This document shows, piece by piece, positions 13,201 to 19,975 of a stretch of DNA of 64,000 nucleotides; the stretch's first letter is position 1; each line of letters starts with the position of its first letter. Both the position numbers and the translations under genes were made by a program. Source of the DNA: a virus. The notes below the pieces were generated by a model. The model was not told where the DNA came from and made no database searches. It worked only from the letters and a program-made list of their open reading frames with translations. The DNA lies in IMG/VR virus record IMGVR_UViG_3300028610_002211, positions 40,306-104,305 of that record. The stretch is one strand, 5' to 3'.

Positions 13201-13670
13201 TTTTTACAACTTTGAAAAGCGCTTTCGAAAAGTCACCAAAAATAGAGAGGCCTGAAACAATCGCTTTGCTATCTGGGGTTGATTGTTTTGTAATTATTGC
13301 AAATCGCGTTTGGTTAAAAACCGTTGGTGAATTTTCGATCTGTGATCATAATTGGAAATCTTGGGTTAAAGATAGTTTGCCAATGGCGTATTGTGATGAT
13401 GAACTTGACGATTGTGACGATTTGGTATTGAGCAGTTGCAACTTTTTGGTATTGCCAAACGAAAAACGTAAATTGGCCCAAAGACAATTGGATCGAATTT
13501 GGCGTAATATCCCAAAGCCACAAAAACCAGGTTCTGTTAATTTGCCGGTTGCTCTAAAGTGTGGTGAATGTAATGATCCATTATCTGGTACCGTCTATTT
13601 TTTAAAAGGCGAAGAACCGGAGTTTGTGATTTTTGTTGAGCGTTGTCGTTGTAACGATAACGACGAATAA
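13197..13670 (+). CDS. Hypothetical protein with C-terminal zinc motif (157 aa)
   Basis: The N-terminal 120 residues are not recognised (acidic stretch YCDDELDDCDDLVLS in the middle). The C-terminal segment LKCGECNDPLSGTVYFLKGEEPEFVIFVERCRC has a CxxC...CxC pattern, a small zinc ribbon. Translationally coupled to 13024. Confidence 0.6.
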   Translation: MIFTTLKSAFEKSPKIERPETIALLSGVDCFVIIANRVWLKTVGEFSICDHNWKSWVKDSLPMAYCDDELDDCDDLVLSSCNFLVLPNEKRKLAQRQLDRIWRNIPKPQKPGSVNLPVALKCGECNDPLSGTVYFLKGEEPEFVIFVERCRCNDNDE

Positions 13671-13686
13671 ACAGAGGAGCAAAAAA

Positions 13687-14049
13687 ATGACTATAGAAGC
13701 AATCGAAAAACTACACCTTTCACAAAAATTGACACGGGAAGAAATCGATTTTGCAAAAGAGGTTGCAAGGGTGAAGCGGTGTTACTCTGATTGTTTGAAA
13801 GCTGCAATGTCAAATAAAGGTTGGAAACTCGATCCAATCAAAAGTCAGTTCACTTTACAAAAGAAGAAAAAAAATAAGAATTTTATTGATGTTGATGTTT
13901 TGAACGGGATAACAAACCCACAAAGCGGCAAAGTTTTGGTTGAAGCTGGGTTTATCGATCAACGGATTTGGGATCTTGCTCAATATGCTTTTTTAAGTAT
14001 TCCATCGTGGGACAGGTTTTTTGGATCTATTGCCGCCGCACTTAGGTAA
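13687..14049 (+). CDS. Hypothetical protein (120 aa)
   Basis: AGAGGAGC Shine-Dalgarno. Helical N-terminal half (EEIDFAKEVARVKRCYSDCLKAAM), Lys-rich centre and a short C-terminal domain (VLVEAGFIDQRIWDLAQYAFL). No family recognised. Confidence 0.6.
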   Translation: MTIEAIEKLHLSQKLTREEIDFAKEVARVKRCYSDCLKAAMSNKGWKLDPIKSQFTLQKKKKNKNFIDVDVLNGITNPQSGKVLVEAGFIDQRIWDLAQYAFLSIPSWDRFFGSIAAALR

Positions 14050-14053
14050 AAAA

Positions 14054-14314
14054 ATGGATCCGAAAAAACTTGACATAACATTGAGCTTTAAAGGTAGTGC
14101 TGCAAACGGTGGGACAAAGATAACCGGGCGCGATAACATCATTGCTTGGATGGCAGAATGCAAAACAATCCTCGACAAACTCGATCAGATAACCAACGAT
14201 CACGATCTCGCTGCTTTCTTCGGTGTTCTTTGCGAGTTTGAATTTACCGATTTTAGAAATGAACTTGAGCGAGCGTTTAAAGCCTGCAAAAATGTTTTAG
14301 AAAGCCCATTTTAG
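14054..14314 (+). CDS. Hypothetical protein (86 aa)
   Basis: Starts 5 bases after the previous stop. Strand (LDITLSFKGSAANGG) followed by two helices (IAWMAECKTILDKLDQI; ELERAFKACKNVL). No family recognised. Confidence 0.55.
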   Translation: MDPKKLDITLSFKGSAANGGTKITGRDNIIAWMAECKTILDKLDQITNDHDLAAFFGVLCEFEFTDFRNELERAFKACKNVLESPF

Positions 14315-14327
14315 AAAGGGGTTGTAA

Positions 14328-14630
14328 ATGGATAGTGAATCGATTGCAACTTTGATTGCAGGATTTTTTATGGGTGGATTTTTTGGAGTTTGTTTGACCG
14401 CGCTTTGGCTTAAAACGAAAAGCGGTTTTGCTTCGTTGTCTTTGTCTTTCAAACCGAAAGACAAAAAACAAGTTCCCACCCTTTTTTCTCCGGTTACTAG
14501 TTGCAGACATTGCGGATCGAATAATATTTTAATCGAACAAGCAAAAGGTTTGTACCGCTGCGAACATTGTTTTTTCTTGGGTCGCTTGTTTGTTGATCCT
14601 ACAACCGGAGAACCCCGCAAATTTTCCTGA
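14328..14630 (+). CDS. Membrane-anchored zinc-ribbon protein (100 aa)
   Basis: AAAGGGG Shine-Dalgarno. An N-terminal transmembrane helix (residues ~5-27, IATLIAGFFMGGFFGVCLTALWL) is followed by a linker and a CRHCGSN...YRCEHCFF zinc ribbon (residues ~58-84). The ribbon should face the cytoplasm. This combination hints at a membrane-tethered adaptor; function unknown. Confidence 0.65.
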   Translation: MDSESIATLIAGFFMGGFFGVCLTALWLKTKSGFASLSLSFKPKDKKQVPTLFSPVTSCRHCGSNNILIEQAKGLYRCEHCFFLGRLFVDPTTGEPRKFS

Positions 14631-14642
14631 AAGGAGTTTTTA

Positions 14643-14886
14643 ATGATTCCAACATACACAGAAATCGATCTTGAACCTTGGCTTGGCGCTTCGGGCGTTG
14701 AACGCTTCTCAACGTTAGACACACTACAAGGCTATTTCGAGCCCGAAAACCTCAAAGCAATCCTTGGGCCCGGATGTTGACCTTGAAAGGGCACAGCTGG
14801 CTTGTGAGCAAGCTACAACGCAATGGAAACAGCAACACGAAGACGATCCGTGCAGTTCTTGCCCGGTTGGGCGTTGGATGTCATAA
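14643..14886 (+). pseudogene. Frameshifted small gene with C-terminal CxxC
   Basis: ATG 14643 with AAAGGAG starts a frame (MIPTYTEIDLEPWLGASG...) that stops at 14780 after 45 residues. Coding character continues in the +1 frame (LGPDVDLERAQLACEQ... ending DDPCSSCPVGRWMS) to a stop at 14886. The switch lies near CTTGGGCCCGGA at about 14761-14772. Joined, the protein would be about 80 aa. This is either an indel mutation or assembly error, or a +1 frameshift site. Confidence 0.5.
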
Positions 14887-14943
14887 AAGAACCGATCAAA
14901 ACCAGGTTGTAAAAATTATTTTAAAATAAATGTCGTTTTTTTC

Positions 14944-14972
14944 TTGACATCTGAATTAAGGGGTGTTAAGTT
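14944..14972 (+). promoter_or_regulatory. Promoter-leader cassette 4
   Basis: TTGACA, 17-bp spacer TCTGAATTAAGGGGTGT, -10 TAAGTT; leader AACAGCGCAACACACAAAGG before the ATG at 15012. Confidence 0.7.
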
Positions 14973-15011
14973 TATAGTATGAACAGCGCAACACACAAAG
15001 GAGCCAAGACA

Positions 15012-15188
15012 ATGAAAAGCGAAGAAATGATAGCCAAAATTGAAAGTGAAAAGAGGGAAGTTAATCGGCGCCTTAAGGATTACGATCTGGCGCAAACTAC
15101 ACCAAATAATTTGACAATCAGGGTGATAAGCCGTTTAAAAGGCAAGTTGTCTGGATTAGAGTTTGCCTTAAAACTGTTGAAAAAATAA
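15012..15188 (+). CDS. GKLNGLRFAL-family coiled-coil protein, distant copy (58 aa)
   Basis: AAAGGAG in the conserved leader. MIAKIESEKREVNRRL then RLKGKLSGLEFALKLLKK, clearly related to the 6125/6349 proteins although 9 kb away and under a different promoter. Start at 15012 rather than at the leader ATG 14979. Confidence 0.65.
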   Translation: MKSEEMIAKIESEKREVNRRLKDYDLAQTTPNNLTIRVISRLKGKLSGLEFALKLLKK

Positions 15189-15206
15189 ATGAAAGAGGCA
15201 AGCAAA

Positions 15207-15431
15207 ATGAAAATCCAAATCGCTAGTTTATACGCAAACGAGAAAAACAAAAAAAAGGCCGATCGGATCAAAAAGGCACTACAAGGAAAAACGTCTTTTA
15301 ATTTGCAAGTGTCGGCGGTCAACAAGGGTGGAAACCTCATTATCACAGTTTCGAGTAGCTTTGCCGAAAACATGGTTGAATTGGCTGAGATGGTTATGAC
15401 TCTTCTTGTTGACTTGATCGACGGTGAATAA
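15207..15431 (+). CDS. Hypothetical protein (74 aa)
   Basis: The start is preceded by GAGGCAAGCAAA, the 3' part of the conserved leader, here without a promoter. KIQIASLYANEKNKKKADRIKKAL, then strands and a C-terminal hydrophobic helix (MVELAEMVMTLLVDLI). No family recognised. Confidence 0.55.
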   Translation: MKIQIASLYANEKNKKKADRIKKALQGKTSFNLQVSAVNKGGNLIITVSSSFAENMVELAEMVMTLLVDLIDGE

Positions 15432-15432
15432 A

Positions 15433-16710
15433 ATGAAAAACGTAACACAAGAAAGAAAAATTTTTTGGTACAATCGTTTCGATTTTTTGGCGGTAGCAAT
15501 TCTTTTTTGGGCCACTATCAAAAAGAGCGCTTTCAACAATGCGCGCTTGGTTTTCAACGGCGAAACCCGCGTTGTTAGGGGTCGGACCGAATATTCACCC
15601 AACATCACAGAATACGGTTTTGAAGTTGTTTGCGACATCAACGATCATATCGAAATCCCTGGACACCGCTTTGTTGGAATCGCCGTAAACAAAGGACCGG
15701 GTTGGATCGTTACCAACTTCACTGACGATTTCAAATTCACCAAAGAGGTTGTTGACTCTTTGGATCCACAACGTTGTGATATGTGCGGACACAAAAGAGA
15801 CCGGGTTCGTTTGATGATTCTCGAAAACACCGATACCAAAGAGCTTGTGATCGTGGGTGGCAGCTGCGCAAAGAATTTTCGCAACGTCAATCTTGAAGAC
15901 TTGGTCCGCAAAATGACAATTTTCTCAAGCAACTTTGGCTGTATGGACCCTGATGAATTGGGCGGTTTTGGCGGCGGCGGTCGTAGAATTTTGGATTTGG
16001 TTGAGTCGATCGCGGTTGGCGAATTGTTGATCTCTCGACTCGGGTACACCTCAAGAAAAAAAGCAGATATAGGAATGACTTATGCTACTTCAGATTTGAT
16101 CGCCGATTATTTCGCGAGCAAGGGTAAGTCTTACAAATCCATCAAAGCCGTTATGGACCGCTCAAGGTTAGACCTTGCTCAGCGCATTAAAGAGCTTACA
16201 AACGGCGGTCTGAAGGCGCTTAGGGCTCATTTCGAGCGCGCTAACGAGCGCCGTTGGTCTGAATTCAACAGCAACATGGTTGTTTGGTTGTCTTGTAAAG
16301 AAGACGTTCCGCTTGGTGTCGCTGCTTACCTCGCTTTTGTCAACCTCGAAGGCGCCAAAGAATCGGACCGGACCGATCAGAAAGTTGCCGGCTTCGACGG
16401 TGCACCGATCAAAAAAATGTCAGATTTCGGTTGGTTCAAAGTGGTAAACGTTAGAGCAAAGGAGAATGATTACACTGGTAACACTGATTTTTGTTTCACT
16501 TGTTTGAACGCCGATTCACAAAAACTTTGGTTCAAGGTTGGCGAGAATAGCGTTGCAAATAAAGCTTATGATCAAGTTGTCTCGGGTGATGGGGTTAACC
16601 AAGATCAAGAGATCTGGATCGATGTTCGTGGCAAATTGACCCGAAGCAAAAGTGAAATTGCTTTTGCTTCGCACATCAAATTCAAAAAAGTTGAAATCCG
16701 CACAATCTAA
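15433..16710 (+). CDS. Large accessory protein with treble-clef-like CxxC/GxxC motif (425 aa)
   Basis: Residues ~115-150 read CDMCGHKRDRVRLMIL...LVIVGGSCAKNF, a CxxCGxxRxR...GGxCxxNF motif found in hypothetical proteins of many phages and mobile elements; two Cys pairs probably bind zinc. A Gly-rich loop follows (GGFGGGGRRILDL), then a helical middle and a C-terminal beta-rich part (EIWIDVRGKLTRSKSEIAFASHIKFKK) that may be an OB-like fold. A role in nucleic acid binding is plausible but unproven. A strong terminator follows. Confidence 0.65.
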   Translation: MKNVTQERKIFWYNRFDFLAVAILFWATIKKSAFNNARLVFNGETRVVRGRTEYSPNITEYGFEVVCDINDHIEIPGHRFVGIAVNKGPGWIVTNFTDDFKFTKEVVDSLDPQRCDMCGHKRDRVRLMILENTDTKELVIVGGSCAKNFRNVNLEDLVRKMTIFSSNFGCMDPDELGGFGGGGRRILDLVESIAVGELLISRLGYTSRKKADIGMTYATSDLIADYFASKGKSYKSIKAVMDRSRLDLAQRIKELTNGGLKALRAHFERANERRWSEFNSNMVVWLSCKEDVPLGVAAYLAFVNLEGAKESDRTDQKVAGFDGAPIKKMSDFGWFKVVNVRAKENDYTGNTDFCFTCLNADSQKLWFKVGENSVANKAYDQVVSGDGVNQDQEIWIDVRGKLTRSKSEIAFASHIKFKKVEIRTI

Positions 16711-16727
16711 ACAATTTCGAAAAGCAA

Positions 16728-16757
16728 ACAAAGGGTGCGGGAAACCGCGCTCTTTGT
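16728..16757 (+). terminator. Strong rho-independent terminator
   Basis: 13-bp stem (two G-U pairs) ACAAAGGGTGCGG - GAAA - CCGCGCTCTTTGT, starting 18 bases after the 425-aa protein gene and followed by CTTTGC. The GAAA tetraloop supports an RNA hairpin. Confidence 0.7.
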
Positions 16758-16773
16758 CTTTGCAGAATGTCCA

Positions 16774-16922
16774 GGGCGCCCTTGTGCGCGCGCCCGCGCG
16801 CGGGCGCATACTCGGGCAAGGGTTAAACACAACGGCCGTTAGAACGGCGCACAAAGGTTCTGAGAAGGAAGTGAGATAAACAGATCCTAAAGGATAATAT
16901 CTAAATTGCAATCTGCGTGCCA
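16774..16922. repeat. Hairpin element A plus conserved block, copy 1
   Basis: CCTTGTGCGC at 16779-16788 pairs imperfectly with GCGCACAAAGG at about 16849, around an 18-bp perfect palindrome GCGCCCGCGCGCGGGCGC (16790-16807). A conserved block (ATAAACAGATCCTAAAGGAT onward, 16876-16922) follows and recurs at 17648 in nearly identical form. No gene lies in 16711-16997. Confidence 0.55.
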
Positions 16923-16963
16923 AAGGAAAAATAATTTTTTTTAAAATAAAAGTGAGAATTTTC

Positions 16964-16991
16964 TTGACATCTGAATTAGCTGTGTTAAGTT
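16964..16991 (+). promoter_or_regulatory. Promoter-leader cassette 5
   Basis: TTGACA, 16-bp spacer TCTGAATTAGCTGTGT, -10 TAAGTT. The leader is GAGCGCAACAATAAGGAGC before ATG 17025. The upstream 25 bases match cassette 1. Confidence 0.7.
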
Positions 16992-17024
16992 TATAATATG
17001 AGCGCAACAATAAGGAGCAAGACA

Positions 17025-17171
17025 ATGAACGTTAAAATGAAAAAAGGAGAAACAGGTTATTTCAAGGGTGACAAAATACAATTCACCGGAAAAGAAGAAG
17101 TTCTTTACGGTGGGCTTTTCGATGAGTTTGTTTATCTCGAAGGTTATAAAAAAGCAGCTAAAAAAGCATAA
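17025..17171 (+). CDS. Small hypothetical protein (48 aa)
   Basis: TAAGGAGC Shine-Dalgarno in the leader. MNVKMKKGETGYFKGDKIQFTGKEEVLYGGLFDEFVYLEGYKKAAKKA: a short beta domain with a Lys-rich tail, resembling small modulator proteins. Followed by a second leader copy for 17192. Confidence 0.6.
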   Translation: MNVKMKKGETGYFKGDKIQFTGKEEVLYGGLFDEFVYLEGYKKAAKKA

Positions 17172-17191
17172 TGCACAAAGGAGCAAGTAAA

Positions 17192-17512
17192 ATGAACACC
17201 ACTAACAATAATAAAAATACTGTCGAAGAAAAAAGAACAACAATCGAGGTTTTCGACCCTAAAAAATTCGATCACAACCAAAGGTGGTTTCAACCGATCA
17301 ACAATTTTGCTTTTCTTGGACAAGCTTCCGGTATGGCGCTCGCTCACGATCCGATTTATAGGGATAGTCTATGGGCCGAAACAGTACCGCACCCTAATTT
17401 TTTGCGCGATGTCGAGAGAAAATTTCCCGGTCATGTGTTGGTTTATGATGATATGGGTCATGGACGCGATTGGATTCTCTCGATCAAAGGTTCTATTCCT
17501 TCGAACGAATAG
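17192..17512 (+). CDS. Hypothetical protein (106 aa)
   Basis: Start after CACAAAGGAGCAAGTAAA, a leader copy without promoter. After an Asn/Lys-rich N-terminus, the body (FAFLGQASGMALAHDPIYRDSLWAETVPHP ... HVLVYDDMGHGRDWI) looks globular. The stop is 1 base before the large inverted repeat of element B. No family recognised. Confidence 0.6.
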   Translation: MNTTNNNKNTVEEKRTTIEVFDPKKFDHNQRWFQPINNFAFLGQASGMALAHDPIYRDSLWAETVPHPNFLRDVERKFPGHVLVYDDMGHGRDWILSIKGSIPSNE

Positions 17513-17513
17513 C

Positions 17514-17697
17514 GTTCAACGCCCTTGTGCGCGCCCCTGTGGTAACTTTTGTTTGTCTCCTGTGTTGCGCTAACCATGGGGATTTGAGTCGAACAGGAGC
17601 GCGCACAAGGGTGTTGAACCCGTTCAACAGCTTCAATGAACCTGCCAAAATAAACAGATCCTAAAGGATAATATCTAAATTGCAATTCACGTGCCAA
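17514..17697. repeat. Hairpin element B plus conserved block, copy 2
   Basis: Arms of 21 bases with one mismatch: GTTCAACGCCCTTGTGCGCG (17514) and GCGCACAAGGGTGTTGAAC (ending 17619), enclosing nested CTCCTGT/ACAGGAG arms. The outer heptamers GTTCAAC and GTTGAAC fit the RYYYAAC/GTTRRRY pattern of integron attC sites, and the element sits directly after a stop codon. The conserved block (17648-17695) follows, then a promoter cassette. Confidence 0.55.
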
Positions 17698-17738
17698 GAA
17701 AAAAACCACTTCTGTTTAATTTAAATGTCGTTTTTCGG

Positions 17739-17766
17739 TTGACATCTAAATTAGAATGATTAAGCT
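17739..17766 (+). promoter_or_regulatory. Promoter-leader cassette 6
   Basis: TTGACA, 16-bp spacer TCTAAATTAGAATGAT, -10 TAAGCT; leader GAGCGCAACACAAAACACGG before ATG 17807. Upstream TTTAAATGTCGTTTTTCGG is shared with the promoter at 19406. Confidence 0.7.
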
Positions 17767-17806
17767 TTATAGTATGAGCGCAACACAAAACACGGGAGAA
17801 AACAAA

Positions 17807-17995
17807 ATGACAAAAATCGAAATGGCTCAGTATATTGTTGAGGTCTTGTATCAGTTGGACCACGTACCTGCCCGAGATCACATCCATGTCCAGCGAATAG
17901 CTCGCAGGCCGAAGGTTGCCTTGGAGAATTTGTACGAAAGAGCTTTCGTGGTCGAAGAAGAGCTGAAGGCGAAAAAAACCATAGCTAGCCTGTAA
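17807..17995 (+). CDS. Small helical protein (62 aa)
   Basis: Start after GGGAG. MTKIEMAQYIVEVLYQLDHVPARDHIHVQRIARRPKVALENLYERA: mostly helical, with a possible helix-turn-helix (residues 25-45), weakly supported. Co-transcribed with 18043. Confidence 0.55.
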   Translation: MTKIEMAQYIVEVLYQLDHVPARDHIHVQRIARRPKVALENLYERAFVVEEELKAKKTIASL

Positions 17996-18042
17996 ACCAA
18001 AACTGCAAACGGGGGGGGTAACACTCCCCGAAAGGGTGTCCG

Positions 18043-18393
18043 ATGAACGACAAAATAAAAAAAATACTGTTCGAATTGTCGGCCGATTTCACTTTGGCTG
18101 GTATCCAACAAGGGCGCAAATCGTTACACGAGGATAAAGCGCTTTGCCTCAAGGTTTCGAAATTACGAAACGCGATCGATCTTTTGTCACTCCAAAGAGC
18201 GCAACTTGCGCGTTGTTGGGAAGGTGTTTCGATTACTTCTATCGTTGAAACGGTCAAAGAATGTTTGGGCGCAGCGCTTGAATTGGGATCTTTTTTGGGT
18301 AATAACTACCCCGCCGAGTATATCGAAATCGAGTTGCATGGTACAAAATACGTCGAAAAATGTTGGGCCTTGATTGGCGTTTTGTCCGTTTAA
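18043..18393 (+). CDS. Helical hypothetical protein (116 aa)
   Basis: AAAGGGTG Shine-Dalgarno. Mostly alpha-helical with LCLKVSKLRNAIDLLSLQRAQLARC in the centre. Last gene of its transcript; terminator follows at 18415. No family recognised. Confidence 0.6.
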   Translation: MNDKIKKILFELSADFTLAGIQQGRKSLHEDKALCLKVSKLRNAIDLLSLQRAQLARCWEGVSITSIVETVKECLGAALELGSFLGNNYPAEYIEIELHGTKYVEKCWALIGVLSV

Positions 18394-18414
18394 AATCGTA
18401 TTTCATCCCGGTTT

Positions 18415-18444
18415 AAAGGTGTTTCGAAAGGGGCGCCTTTTTTT
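18415..18444 (+). terminator. Rho-independent terminator
   Basis: AAAGGTG / CGCCTTT stem followed by a run of seven T, 21 bases after the stop at 18393. Confidence 0.65.
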
Positions 18445-18449
18445 ATTTC

Positions 18450-18802
18450 TGTGTAATTCACAAGTCAGGATAATCTTTGGCACGTAAATTGCTACGCGTG
18501 TTGTAAATATTATCCTTTAGAATCTGTCCATCCGTTTCGGCGTCCGAATTAACCGCTTATTTTTGTTGGCGTTAGGCTTTGTGTTTGAAAACGAGTTCAA
18601 GGGCCTTGTGCGCCTTCTCAAGGCGTTTTAACGGGTCAACCTATACCAGGGGTTGAGTTAAAAAAACGGTCGTTAAAACGCCTTGTGGATATCTTGTGTT
18701 TAATTCACATGTTGATAAATAGTTTGGAATGAATATTGCAACGCGCGCTTGTTTACATTTAGAATCTGTACATCCGCTTCAACCTTCGATATAAATTGCG
18801 TT
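18450..18802. repeat. Hairpin element C flanked by two inverted copies of the conserved block
   Basis: No gene in this stretch. Blocks 3 (about 18450-18545) and 4 (about 18700-18790) are direct repeats of each other and read in the opposite orientation to copies 1 and 2 (shared words TAATTCACA, TTTAGAATCTGT, CATCCG). Between them is a perfect 15-bp inverted repeat, CAAGGCGTTTTAACG (18619-18633) and CGTTAAAACGCCTTG (18671-18685), with inner TCAACC/GGTTGA arms, so the region can fold as one long hairpin. Confidence 0.55.
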
Positions 18803-18831
18803 TTGACTTTTTAGTTAAAGAGTGTTAAAAC
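18803..18831 (+). promoter_or_regulatory. Promoter of the HNH gene
   Basis: TTGACT, 17-bp spacer TTTTAGTTAAAGAGTGT, -10 TAAAAC. The spacer has the same GTTAAAGAGTGTTAAA motif as the isolated operator sites. Predicted start is at or next to the ATG at 18838, implying a leaderless mRNA. Confidence 0.6.
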
Positions 18832-18837
18832 CTGTTC

Positions 18838-19338
18838 ATGAAAATTCTAAGACGAAAAAACATAAAAAGCTTTCCGGGTTATCAAATTTCAAACTTTGGA
18901 ACAGTTAGGAGAGAAGTTTATAAATTGTACGGGATTAAGGAAACGAGGATATTTCCTCATATCAATAATGGTTATCAAATTGCCAATTTAAAAAGCGAAT
19001 CTGGGGAGCAAAAGAAAGTGCCTATTCACAAACTTGTTGCAAAAGCTTTCGTTTCCGGCTGGTTTGAGGGCGCAATTGTTGATCATATCGACGAGAATAA
19101 GCAGAATAATTTTTTCAAAAATCTTCGCTGGGTAACTCATCGCTTTAATTCCTCTCGACGTAAGCGCGATCTGCCTTTGAATGTTTCAAAATTTCGAAAT
19201 CGAAATAGTTATATTGTTCGAGTTTATTTCGGTGGTGAAATCGTTTATTTGGGCTCATATAAGACGGTTGAAGAAGCTTCGAGGGTTGCTGAAAGGGCGC
19301 GCAAGCAAGCGGAAAAAGGGGAAAAACCAACTCGTTAA
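18838..19338 (+). CDS. HNH homing endonuclease with NUMOD4 and AP2-like domains (166 aa)
   Basis: NUMOD4-like N-terminus (FPGYQISNFGTVRRE, residues ~13-27), HNH_3 core with PIHKLVAKAFV and VDHIDENKQNNFFKNLRWVTH (residues ~61-102; the catalytic His is in DHID and the metal-binding Asn and His follow), and a C-terminal AP2-like strand repeat (YIVRVYFGGEIVYLGSYKTVEEA). It makes site-specific DNA breaks that promote its own spread. No Shine-Dalgarno is seen and the promoter predicts a leaderless transcript. It stands next to repeat elements A-C. Confidence 0.9.
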   Translation: MKILRRKNIKSFPGYQISNFGTVRREVYKLYGIKETRIFPHINNGYQIANLKSESGEQKKVPIHKLVAKAFVSGWFEGAIVDHIDENKQNNFFKNLRWVTHRFNSSRRKRDLPLNVSKFRNRNSYIVRVYFGGEIVYLGSYKTVEEASRVAERARKQAEKGEKPTR

Positions 19339-19405
19339 TTTTTTTAGTTTCGGCGAAGCTAAATCAGAGGGTTAAAATTCTTCTAATTTAAATGTCGTTT
19401 TTCGG

Positions 19406-19434
19406 TTGACTTCTGAATTAAACAGGTATACAAT
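19406..19434 (+). promoter_or_regulatory. Promoter of the 19471 gene
   Basis: TTGACT, 17-bp spacer TCTGAATTAAACAGGTA, -10 TACAAT. It shares the upstream 20 bases with cassette 6 but has a different leader (no GCGCAACAC), with GGAGG before ATG 19471. Confidence 0.7.
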
Positions 19435-19470
19435 CAAACAAGAGGTGTTCGACTAAATGGAGGTGTTTAA

Positions 19471-19863
19471 ATGGCAAGGGTTAAAATAATCGACTTTGAC
19501 GCGTTGCGCAGCGCGATCGAAGATTTCAAAGCGGGGTTGCTCGAATTTGCCGAAAATGGGGGTGATTTAAACAAGCTTGTTAAAAATTCAGAAATGGTAT
19601 TGAACCGTTTGACCGGCGAAGAAATGGAAATCTGTATTGTTGTCCAGCACGAAAAAACCCCACAACCAGAATTTGCGATTGTGAAAGGCGCTGTTTATCG
19701 TCAATCAAAGCGGGGCAAAACACACCTATTTCTTTTGACTGGGCACCGTGGCAAGGCGTTTTGTGGAGTCTCGATTGTTGATACAAGCCTTGTTTTATCT
19801 CCAAACGTAGCGGATATTTGCTCCGATTGTGCTTTAGCTGTTAACGATTTAGATGATATTTAA
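19471..19863 (+). CDS. Hypothetical protein with C-terminal Cys pair (130 aa)
   Basis: GGAGGTG Shine-Dalgarno. Helical N-terminus (ALRSAIEDFKAGLLEFAE), then a beta-rich half (KTHLFLLTGHRGKAFCGVSIVD) and CSDC near the end. His, Cys and CxxC may form a metal site; the layout resembles small phage proteins of unknown function. Confidence 0.6.
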   Translation: MARVKIIDFDALRSAIEDFKAGLLEFAENGGDLNKLVKNSEMVLNRLTGEEMEICIVVQHEKTPQPEFAIVKGAVYRQSKRGKTHLFLLTGHRGKAFCGVSIVDTSLVLSPNVADICSDCALAVNDLDDI

Positions 19864-19901
19864 CAGTTTTTATTTTCATATATCTGTATTTTCTTAACAT
19901 A

Positions 19902-19924
19902 TGTTTCACATTTCACGTGAAACA
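19902..19924. promoter_or_regulatory. parS-like ParB-binding site
   Basis: The 16-mer at 19909-19924, CATTTCACGTGAAACA, differs from the universal bacterial parS consensus TGTTTCACGTGAAACA only in the first two bases. An extra half-site TGTTTCAC lies immediately upstream (19902-19909). It sits 5 bases upstream of the -35 of the 19976 gene. No ParA or ParB gene is visible in this window. Confidence 0.65.
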
Positions 19925-19928
19925 TTTC

Positions 19929-19956
19929 TTGATTTATAAATTGGATTGTGTAAAGC
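19929..19956 (+). promoter_or_regulatory. Promoter of the 19976 gene
   Basis: TTGATT, 16-bp spacer, -10 TAAAGC within TGTGTAAAGCTCACAAAATG, which resembles the family -10 region (GTGTTAAGCTTATAATATG). The parS-like site abuts it upstream. Confidence 0.5.
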
Positions 19957-19975
19957 TCACAAAATGGAGGTATCA

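Noticed and set aside
17514-17619. tRNA or tmRNA gene
   Set aside because: The hairpin and a GATTTGAGTCGAAC stretch looked tRNA-like, but no acceptor stem, anticodon arm or CCA could be placed.
16774-18802. A true integron cassette array
   Set aside because: Only element B fits attC ends well; no integrase is visible and spacing and orientation are irregular. Kept as a resemblance, not a call.
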